This document shows positions 1 through 5,365 of a stretch of 5,452 bases of DNA, in pieces (the stretch's first letter is position 1; the number at the start of each line of letters is the position of its first letter). The translations under genes were made by a program, and so were the position numbers. The stretch spans positions 1 to 5,452 of the forward strand of contig JASHUK010000044.1 of assembly GCA_030040055.1 (NCBI GenBank). Reading direction: 5' to 3'. This DNA comes from Nitrososphaerales archaeon (GTDB lineage Archaea; Thermoproteota; Nitrososphaeria; Nitrososphaerales; Gagatemarchaeaceae). The notes beneath the pieces were generated by a model, which was not told the DNA's origin, searched no databases, and saw only the letters and a program-made list of their open reading frames with translations.

Positions 1-864
1 ACGCGACAGTTCGCCGGTCAGCTGGGAGCTCTAGCCCGGCAGATATCCGTCGCGGGAGAGCCTCAGAAAATCAGGGGCCCGACGGTGTTCAAACTTGGTG
101 CGACGACCGTCACCACACTCGCTTTCGCGAGGGACGTCATAGTCACTGTGACCTCGTGGCCGGCAGGTTCCGACGATCTTGATTCGCATCTCGAAGCCAG
201 CCTGAACTCGGCCGCGATTCGGGCAGGCGTCGATGCTCGTATGGTCGATGCCCACAACTCAATCGGGCACTACCAGCCTTCCCCACAAGTCGGCGAAGAA
301 GAATGGCTCGGGGTGCTCGGCAACAGCATGGAGAAGAGCCCTGAGCCGCTCCGAGTTTCTTACTCATCCTCCAGAGAAGTAGGACTCACCAGCGGGGGAG
401 ACATAACGGAGAATGGTCTTGACCTAGTACTCTTCGAGGTGGGAGGCTCCAAGAAGGCACTTGTCTTGGCCGACGCCAACAACGCCGTTTCGGTGGTCCG
501 TAGCAGTGCGGAAGAGGCACTGAGGGGCGCGGGGTACTCGCTGATCGAATTCTGCACATCGGACAGTCACCGCTTGGCTGCCAGCGGGCTGACTGTTTCA
601 CGCGGATACAAGGCTCTTGGAGAGGAGACTCCACCAGACGTAATCGCGGGCGCAGTGGTCAGGATGGCTCGACTCGCGGACTCTCGCCTCTCAGCCTGTG
701 CCTACAGCTCCGCAACACAGACAAGTACACTCAGGGTCTTCGGGGAAAAGGCGCTGAACGAATTTGCCGAGGTCACGTCGAGAAGCTCGAAGTTCGCGCG
801 AATCTACACTAAGTTCGCAGTCGCTTCAATCGCCATACTCCTGATCCTTTCACTCCTGCTCTGA
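1..864 (+). CDS. DUF2070-like archaeal membrane protein, C-terminal part (5' end outside window)
   Basis: The frame is open from base 1 to a TGA at 862-864, giving 287 residues without a beginning. The GTG at 85 lies inside the conserved part and is probably not the true start. The soluble region carries motifs I associate with the C-terminal domain of DUF2070 proteins: VDAHNS (residues 82-87 from base 1), LADANN (156-161), CTSDSH (185-190) and GYKALGE (202-208). The last 20 or so residues (about 268-287) form a hydrophobic helix ending in a leucine run, so the chain ends in the membrane. Family members usually have a multi-helix N-terminal membrane domain followed by this soluble domain; the membrane part would lie upstream of the window. 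Function is unknown. The conserved His, Asp and Asn residues suggest a metal or ligand site, but that is inference. The family assignment rests on motif memory, not a search. Confidence 0.72.
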   Translation, partial: TRQFAGQLGALARQISVAGEPQKIRGPTVFKLGATTVTTLAFARDVIVTVTSWPAGSDDLDSHLEASLNSAAIRAGVDARMVDAHNSIGHYQPSPQVGEEEWLGVLGNSMEKSPEPLRVSYSSSREVGLTSGGDITENGLDLVLFEVGGSKKALVLADANNAVSVVRSSAEEALRGAGYSLIEFCTSDSHRLAASGLTVSRGYKALGEETPPDVIAGAVVRMARLADSRLSACAYSSATQTSTLRVFGEKALNEFAEVTSRSSKFARIYTKFAVASIAILLILSLLL

Positions 865-877
865 GATGCGAGATGTC

Positions 878-883
878 TTTTTA
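878..883 (+). promoter_or_regulatory. TATA-like promoter element for the thymidylate kinase gene
   Basis: The sequence TTTTTA lies in the short gap after the DUF2070-like gene. Its centre is about 27 bases before the ATG at 908, the usual TATA-to-start-site distance in archaea, which would give a leaderless transcript beginning at or near that ATG. It is flanked by a 4-bp dyad (GTCT at 875-878, AGAC at 883-886). The same T run could also help end transcription of the upstream gene. No Shine-Dalgarno sequence is visible before 866, 902 or 908. Confidence 0.4.
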
Positions 884-907
884 GACGCCAGCGGATTGAA
901 CATGTGT

Positions 908-1522
908 ATGAAGAAGGACGGGGCCCTGATAGCAATCGAGGGCATAGATGCAGTCGGAAAGAGGACGCAAAGCTCCCTCCTCGAGGCCTCTCTGAGGTCG
1001 AGAGGGTTCGCTGTCTCGACAATGTCGTTTCCAGACTACGGTACCGACATAGGGAGAGAAATAAGACGGTTTTTCGCCGGGGAGAAGGACTACCCTCCAG
1101 AGGCAATTCACATGCTGCTTGCGGCCAACAGGTGGGAGGACAGAGAGCGCATCAGTTCGTCACTTTCGAGCTGCGATCTTCTGCTGATTAACAGGTACTC
1201 TGGTTCCAATCTGGCTTATGGCACAGCCAACGGTCTGAAACTCGACTGGCTCGTAGGTTTGGAGGCTGGGCTGCCTGGCGCGGACTTGGTGTGTGTCCTC
1301 GATGCTGCTCCACAGACGATTGTGTCGCGCAGAGAGAGGAAGAAGGACCGATATGAAAGGAACTCTGAGTTACAGGAGAGAGCAAGACAAGCGTATCTGG
1401 ACCTCGCCCCTCAGTTCGGTTGGAGGATTGTCGACGCATCGAGAGACATAGTGACTACGAGCCGAGCCTTACTTGAGCTGACGTCCGCCCTACTGACGAG
1501 CAAAGTCGGCCGAACCGTTTAA
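908..1522 (+). CDS. tmk: Thymidylate kinase (dTMP kinase), archaeal type
   Basis: It should transfer phosphate from ATP to dTMP, giving dTDP, in the cytoplasm, an essential step to dTTP. With the ATG at 908 the protein has 204 residues, normal for the family. Visible motifs are an N-terminal beta strand LIAIEG (7-12), the P-loop GIDAVGK-R-T-Q (12-21), FPDY (41-44) in the dTMP-binding region, a DR[YH]-like NRYSGSNLAYG (95-105), and an arginine/lysine-rich LID, RRERKKDRYER (141-151), followed by a typical helix QAYLDLA. Two key positions differ from bacterial and human enzymes: Arg19 sits where Ser/Thr normally follows the P-loop lysine, and Asn95 replaces the Asp of DRY. I recall similar variants in other archaeal dTMP kinases, so activity is still likely. 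In-frame ATGs at 866 and 902 give longer forms; 908 was chosen from the family N-terminus and the TATA-like element at 878. It ends 27 bases before the HD-domain gene. Confidence 0.88.
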   Translation: MKKDGALIAIEGIDAVGKRTQSSLLEASLRSRGFAVSTMSFPDYGTDIGREIRRFFAGEKDYPPEAIHMLLAANRWEDRERISSSLSSCDLLLINRYSGSNLAYGTANGLKLDWLVGLEAGLPGADLVCVLDAAPQTIVSRRERKKDRYERNSELQERARQAYLDLAPQFGWRIVDASRDIVTTSRALLELTSALLTSKVGRTV

Positions 1523-1523
1523 G
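1518..1523 (+). promoter_or_regulatory. TATA-like promoter element for the HD-domain gene
   Basis: TTTAAG overlaps the TAA stop codon of the kinase gene (1520-1522) and is centred about 29 bases before the GTG start at 1550. This is slightly long but within range for an archaeal TATA box driving a leaderless or nearly leaderless transcript. It suggests the HD gene can be transcribed separately from the kinase, although readthrough is also possible across so short a gap. Confidence 0.4.
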
Positions 1524-1534
1524 ACCGTCGGGCT

Positions 1535-1549
1535 GAGTTTCGGAAACTC
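1535..1549 (+). promoter_or_regulatory. Perfect 15-bp dyad abutting the HD-gene start, candidate operator
   Basis: GAGTTTC (1535-1541), a single G (1542) and GAAACTC (1543-1549) form a perfect inverted repeat with 7-bp arms. It lies between the TATA-like element (1518-1523) and the GTG start at 1550, where a bound repressor would block polymerase recruitment or start-site access. A one-base loop makes an RNA hairpin with the full stem unlikely, so a binding site for a dimeric protein is the better reading. One such 7-bp dyad is not very improbable by chance in a window this size; the position is what makes it notable. Confidence 0.4.
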
Positions 1550-2857
1550 GTGACGCTTCGGTCCGTGGCTGGGATTAGAGACCCTGTCCACGGTTACGTC
1601 AAGGTGACGGAGGTAGAGAGGAGCATCATAGACACGCCTTTCGTACAGAGGCTCAGGAGAGTCCATCAATTGGCCGGCTCATATCTGGTGTATCCTGGTG
1701 CAGTCCATACAAGATTCGAGCACGTGATAGGGGCCATGCACGTGGCTGGTCAGATTGCAACCTCCCTCTCGGCGACATCGGAACTAGGAGAGGACTGCGT
1801 GCAGGAACTCAGGCTCGCCGCACTCCTCCACGACGTCGGACATGGGCCATTCTCCCACATGTTTGAAGAGGTCCTCGCCCTCAAGAGTAAGGAGACTCAC
1901 GAAGACATGTCACTTCGGATAGTCCGCGAAACAGTCATTCGAGATATCATAGGAGAGCACGGCTTCTCCGCAAGCAAGATTTCGTCGCTCTCTGTTGGCC
2001 GGCTCGAGAAAGGACCCCGGTTTCTAAACGAAGTCATAGCTGGAGGGCTCAGCGCCGACATAATGGACTATCTGTTGAGAGACTCCTACTTCACAGGGGT
2101 CGAGTACGGTAAGGTCGACATACAGAGAGTAATCGACTCTATGCAGGTCGGCGACAGCCATCTGGTGATTGACGAGGCGGCCCTTCCTGCCTTCGAGGCG
2201 CTCCTACTAGGAAGATACGAGATGTTCAAGGCGGTGTACTTCCATAAGACTGTCAGGGCGGCTGAGCTCATGCTAGTCAGATCAATGCAACTAGCGGACT
2301 CCACTCTCGGATTGACCGAACTGTCGAACCTTGACAGGTATCTCAACCTCACCGATGAAGTGGTGTTGCACAGCCTGACCTCTCTGCGGCCTGCGACAGC
2401 GGAACTGCGCGAGGCGAGGCAGCTTGCCCTCGACTTCAGGGAAAGGAAACTCGTCAAGTGCGTGTTCGAACGTCTGATGCAGCGGAGGGCCAGAGGGGTC
2501 AGAGGGCTATTCACCGACGACACAATAAGAGGTCGTCTCCGCAGGCGGCTCGCGAAGGAGGCAGGGATGAACACAGGGAGCATCTTCATCGACGTCCCGA
2601 CAACGCCCTCCATACCATACTCATCTTCCAAGGAGGTCCTGAAGTCGGTCGGACTGGTCCGCTGGGAGGGAGGAAGGAGAGTCATCGTCACTATGCCCAT
2701 CGGCCAGCTTCCACTGGTCGGATCGATCGAGGGGTTCATGGACGTGCTCAGAGTCTACACAGAAACGAGGTTTCGCGGCCAACTCGAGGGCGCGGCCCGG
2801 GACGTCTTCGGAGACGTAGCTCAGACGCAAACACCCGAGACACCTCCGCGTCGCTAA
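1550..2857 (+). CDS. HD-domain phosphohydrolase, SAMHD1/dGTPase-like (COG1078 type)
   Basis: This 435-residue protein resembles the SAMHD1-like group, whose studied members cleave dNTPs to deoxynucleoside and triphosphate. The opening, IRDPVHGYVKV (9-19), and QRLRRVHQLAGSYLVYPGAVHTRFEH follow the family pattern from near residue 1, supporting the GTG start. The HD metal site is complete: His58 (RFEH), His94-Asp95 (LLHDVGHGPFSH) and Asp170 (SADIMDYLLRD). By alignment from memory with human SAMHD1, Arg55, His98, His103, His117, Tyr174 and Asp178 match Arg164, His210, His215, His233, Tyr315 and Asp319; Ile171 replaces Lys312. The segment after about residue 250 is a less conserved helical region that may serve oligomerisation or regulation. 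The gene lies between thymidylate kinase and XPD, which fits a role in dNTP control, but the substrate cannot be read from sequence: COG1078 proteins include dNTPases and proteins of unknown substrate. A promoter-like element and a dyad precede it. Confidence 0.87.
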   Translation: MTLRSVAGIRDPVHGYVKVTEVERSIIDTPFVQRLRRVHQLAGSYLVYPGAVHTRFEHVIGAMHVAGQIATSLSATSELGEDCVQELRLAALLHDVGHGPFSHMFEEVLALKSKETHEDMSLRIVRETVIRDIIGEHGFSASKISSLSVGRLEKGPRFLNEVIAGGLSADIMDYLLRDSYFTGVEYGKVDIQRVIDSMQVGDSHLVIDEAALPAFEALLLGRYEMFKAVYFHKTVRAAELMLVRSMQLADSTLGLTELSNLDRYLNLTDEVVLHSLTSLRPATAELREARQLALDFRERKLVKCVFERLMQRRARGVRGLFTDDTIRGRLRRRLAKEAGMNTGSIFIDVPTTPSIPYSSSKEVLKSVGLVRWEGGRRVIVTMPIGQLPLVGSIEGFMDVLRVYTETRFRGQLEGAARDVFGDVAQTQTPETPPRR

Positions 2858-2861
2858 AATA
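2855..2861 (+). promoter_or_regulatory. TATA-like promoter element for the helicase gene
   Basis: TAAAATA overlaps the TAA stop of the HD gene and is centred about 24 bases before the GTG start at 2882, an archaeal TATA spacing for a leaderless message. It sits in a small dyad, GCTA-AAA-TAGC (2853-2863). No Shine-Dalgarno sequence is evident in the 24-base intergenic gap. Confidence 0.45.
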
Positions 2862-2881
2862 GCTCGGACGCCTAACCGAAG

Positions 2882-4753
2882 GTGGGCCTAGAGAAAGCAT
2901 TCGCGTACGAGCGCTTCAGACCGGGGCAGCGGGAGCTAGCCAGCCGCGTGCATGACACGTCTGCCTCTGGAGGGATTCTCGTCGCCGAAGCCATGAGCGG
3001 CTTCGGCAAGACAGCGGCGGTCCTCGCCGGGGCAATATCCGCAGCCGAGGAGACCGAGTCGAAAGTGATCTATGCATGTCGGACGAAGAGGCAGGTGCTC
3101 AGGGTGGTGGAGGAGCTCTCGGCACTTCAGCGAAAGCACGACGTTTCAGTCGCCCCCATGTTCTCCAAGTTTGACTACTGCCTCCTCAGACTTCAGTCAG
3201 GGCGTCTCGTTTCGCCAGAGGCGTTCGGATGGTACTGCCAGTTCAAGGTCAGCAACAACCTCTGTTCCTACTTTCTGAACGTTGCGCTGGCGGGCCATGA
3301 GTTCGACGCCGCCGTCAAGGGAGCCACCAGGGCCGTCCCGACGCACCCTGAGCTCCTGAGGCTGTCACAAGCGATTCACGTCTGCCCATACGAGATCGCC
3401 AAGATGGTCCTGACACAAGCCAGGGTCATCATCGTTCCGTATCCCTACGTGTTCGAAAGCCGAGCCGCGTCTCTGCTCTTCAACTCGGTCGAGGCGGAGA
3501 ACGCAATCCTAGTAGTCGACGAAGCCCACAACTTGAGGGACTTCCTCAGAGGCGTCAATTCAGCAACGCTCTCACTAGGTCAGGTGGACGGCGCGATAAA
3601 GGAGGCCAAAGCGATGCTGATGGACGAGGCGGCTGCTTCTCTAGGTTCTTTTAGAGAGACTCTCGGCACTTCGCTCTCATCGCCCGGCTGGCTACTCGAC
3701 CGGGACGCAATCCTGCAACGATTCCGCGACGGCAATGGAACGGGTTGGCTGCAGAACCTCGCGTTCGAGTTGAGTGCCTGCGCCGGGCCAGCATGGGGTG
3801 TCGTGGAATACGGAAAGAAGTTGCCCTCGTTAATCCTGAAGGTGGGAGACTTCATCTCCCGACTGTCCTCGGAGTCTGACCTCGCGCTGGTAAAGTGGGA
3901 CGACTACTTCGGAGTTCTCAGACCAAACCCGGTGGCCGGTCTCAGCGAACTGCTCGGGCAATTCAGAAGTTCAGTGCTTGTTTCGGCAACGGTCAACCCC
4001 TCGGATGTTTTCAGGCGATCCCTCGGGTTGGACTCGAACGCAGCGACTTACACAACTCCAGCGGAGTCTCTCGTTACGGTGCGAACCATCGTCGACACGG
4101 GGGTCACTACAAGGTACAAGCTGCGCACCCCTCAGATGTTCTGCAAGATTGCAGATAGGATTGCCGCTGTCGCGGCCGCGACCCCAGGAGGAATGGGCGT
4201 CTTCGCGTCGTCATATTCAATTCTGGAAGCAATACGGGAGCAGCTTCAGAAGAGGATCGGGGATCGGAATCTCGTCAAGGAGGAAAGGGGGCTTTCCAGC
4301 CAAGAATCCAGTGACGCGTTCGACTCGTTCCGCTCCACAAGGGGCTCGGTCCTGCTGGCGGTCCAAGGGGGACGATTCTCAGAAGGTGAGGATTTCAGAG
4401 GAGACATGATGGACACAGTAGTCGTGGTCGGCCTGTCTCTTCCCCCGCCATCTCCTATGCTCTACGCCGAATATCTCTGTTTGAAGAGGACAGGAGAACC
4501 CGACTCCTTCATGATGCTGTCGCGTCTACCGGCGCTTCGTAAGGCTTTCCAGGCTGCGGGTCGCCATATCAGGACGGAAGGGAAGAGAGGGGTCGTGGTC
4601 ATGCTCGACGAGAGATTCAGCTCGCGCGTGGTCAGAGACCTGATGCCGTCTTGGTTGAAGAGAGAGGTGATCATCGGAGAACAGTATCCGGAACGCTTGC
4701 GAGGCTTGATCAGCCAGTTCTGGAACGCTCGGGAACAGCCCTTCCCTTCCTGA
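2882..4753 (+). CDS. xpd: XPD/Rad3-family DNA helicase with iron-sulfur cluster
   Basis: This is a superfamily 2 helicase of the XPD/DinG type, 623 residues, close to full-length archaeal XPD. Characterised relatives unwind DNA 5' to 3' using ATP. Motifs in order: a Q-motif-like RFRPGQ (11-16); Walker A EAMSGFGKT (36-44), where most relatives have EAPTGTGKT; four cysteines for a 4Fe-4S cluster at 100 (FDYC), 119 (WYC), 128 (NNLC) and 168 (HVCPYE); Walker B DEAH (213-216); SAT (368-370); GGRFSEGEDF (496-505); and motif VI QAAGRHIR (557-564), then GVVVMLDERF. All helicase motifs are present, so the enzyme should be active. The region between DEAH and SAT (about 220-365) corresponds to the Arch domain. 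The GTG start fits both the motif spacing and the TATA-like element at 2855. The 3' end overlaps the convergent minus-strand gene by 44 bases. A role in repair or transcription-coupled processes is inferred; archaeal XPD function in vivo is not settled. Confidence 0.93.
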   Translation: MGLEKAFAYERFRPGQRELASRVHDTSASGGILVAEAMSGFGKTAAVLAGAISAAEETESKVIYACRTKRQVLRVVEELSALQRKHDVSVAPMFSKFDYCLLRLQSGRLVSPEAFGWYCQFKVSNNLCSYFLNVALAGHEFDAAVKGATRAVPTHPELLRLSQAIHVCPYEIAKMVLTQARVIIVPYPYVFESRAASLLFNSVEAENAILVVDEAHNLRDFLRGVNSATLSLGQVDGAIKEAKAMLMDEAAASLGSFRETLGTSLSSPGWLLDRDAILQRFRDGNGTGWLQNLAFELSACAGPAWGVVEYGKKLPSLILKVGDFISRLSSESDLALVKWDDYFGVLRPNPVAGLSELLGQFRSSVLVSATVNPSDVFRRSLGLDSNAATYTTPAESLVTVRTIVDTGVTTRYKLRTPQMFCKIADRIAAVAAATPGGMGVFASSYSILEAIREQLQKRIGDRNLVKEERGLSSQESSDAFDSFRSTRGSVLLAVQGGRFSEGEDFRGDMMDTVVVVGLSLPPPSPMLYAEYLCLKRTGEPDSFMMLSRLPALRKAFQAAGRHIRTEGKRGVVVMLDERFSSRVVRDLMPSWLKREVIIGEQYPERLRGLISQFWNAREQPFPS

Positions 4754-5315
4754 AGGCAATCTTTGCCGCTGCGCGCTCGTCTCCCCTGATGCCTCTGCCT
4801 TTGGAGTCTCTGATCGACGTCCCCGATTCGTCAACCATCTCCACAGTAATGACCCGGTCGACCTGAACTGCGACCAGGGTGTTTGCCACCCTCGATGCCT
4901 GATTCCGGTCGCCGTTTCCAATACGGACCACCACCCGCTTCGCTGGTACCATCCTAAGATACTCGACCACGTACGAACAAAGCTCGGAAATCGAGCGGAA
5001 GGTAGCGTAGTCAAGGGGGGACTCGCCGTAAAACACCGCCATCCCAATCCTGACTCCCGTGTCAACGCCGACAAGAATGGCTTCGGTTCCCGAGGTGAGA
5101 TGTGAGAGGATCTGTCCCTTGACGGCCCCAGGCAGTCTGCTCAGACTCTCTAACTCTAGCGCCTTCGATCCGAACGCTTTCGACTCAGCCGCAGTAGTGA
5201 GAATCACTTCGCAGTCATCGCAAGCATCGGCAGGAAGACGGCTGCTGAACTGCAGCTCGGCATCCTTGAGCCTTGCGACGATTGCATAATACGCGCGCGG
5301 GCTCGCGGTGGCCAC
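4710..5315 (-). CDS. YqgF/RuvC-like RNase H-fold protein with extra N-terminal region
   Basis: With the GTG at 5315 the product has 201 residues. Residues 81-95, LVGVDTGVRIGMAVF, match the first strand-turn-strand of the RNase H fold with catalytic-type Asp85, as in YqgF/RuvX and RuvC. Further on are RIGNGD (131-136), VDESGTS (161-167), which resembles the DErLTS motif of YqgF, and GDERAAAKIAF (178-188), which resembles the terminal Asp-AA motif. The acidic set Asp85, Glu163 and Asp179 suggests a possible nuclease. Residues 1-75 do not belong to this fold: RAYYAIVARLK, then CDDCEVILTTAAE, an alpha/beta pattern I recall from archaeal proteins of unknown function. It may process RNA or branched DNA, but no substrate is shown. 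The frame is open back to a GTG at 5405, and a TTG at 5330 is possible; 5315 was chosen because longer forms run into the divergent promoter and the gene at 5366. The 3' end overlaps the helicase gene by 44 bases. Confidence 0.72.
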   Translation of the reverse strand: MATASPRAYYAIVARLKDAELQFSSRLPADACDDCEVILTTAAESKAFGSKALELESLSRLPGAVKGQILSHLTSGTEAILVGVDTGVRIGMAVFYGESPLDYATFRSISELCSYVVEYLRMVPAKRVVVRIGNGDRNQASRVANTLVAVQVDRVITVEMVDESGTSIRDSKGRGIRGDERAAAKIAFRKGRAVPERSRTG

Positions 5316-5330
5316 GCAGATGCAATCCAA

Positions 5331-5340
5331 TTTGATATAC
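5331..5340. promoter_or_regulatory. Shared TATA-like element for the divergent gene pair
   Basis: TTTGATATAC is the only AT-rich block between the minus-strand RNase H-fold gene and the plus-strand gene at 5366. On the plus strand GATATA is centred about 29 bases before the ATG at 5366. On the minus strand GTATATC is centred about 22-24 bases before the GTG at 5315. Both distances suit archaeal TATA boxes, so one element could position transcription in both directions. The plus-strand assignment is the stronger of the two. Confidence 0.4.
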
Positions 5341-5365
5341 GCCGCCGTTTCAGCCCACCTACCGT

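Noticed and set aside
875..886. GTCT-TTTT-AGAC as a hairpin terminator for the DUF2070-like gene
   Set aside because: A 4-bp stem is too weak for an intrinsic terminator; the T run may still help archaeal termination, but the TATA-like reading explains its position better.
866..907. Start of the thymidylate kinase at ATG 866 or 902
   Set aside because: The longer forms add residues before the usual family N-terminus, and 866 would place the TATA-like element at 878 inside the coding region. They remain possible because no ribosome binding site decides between them.
2086..2739. Long minus-strand open frame (217 residues) inside the HD-domain gene
   Set aside because: It is antisense to a strongly supported gene, has a serine/arginine-rich composition with no recognisable motif, and reflects the codon pattern of the plus-strand gene.
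2458..2862. Plus-strand frame of 134 residues overlapping the end of the HD gene
   Set aside because: It is highly Arg/Gly rich and lies in an alternative frame of the better-supported HD protein; no family features.
2853..2863. GCTA-AAA-TAGC dyad around the helicase TATA-like element as an operator
   Set aside because: The 4-bp arms are expected often by chance in AT-rich elements, so no separate regulatory claim is made.
4526..5074. Minus-strand open frame of 182 residues across the helicase end and the RNase H-fold gene
   Set aside because: It runs in another frame through two genes with recognisable motifs, and its composition is Trp/Arg/Ser rich without any domain pattern.
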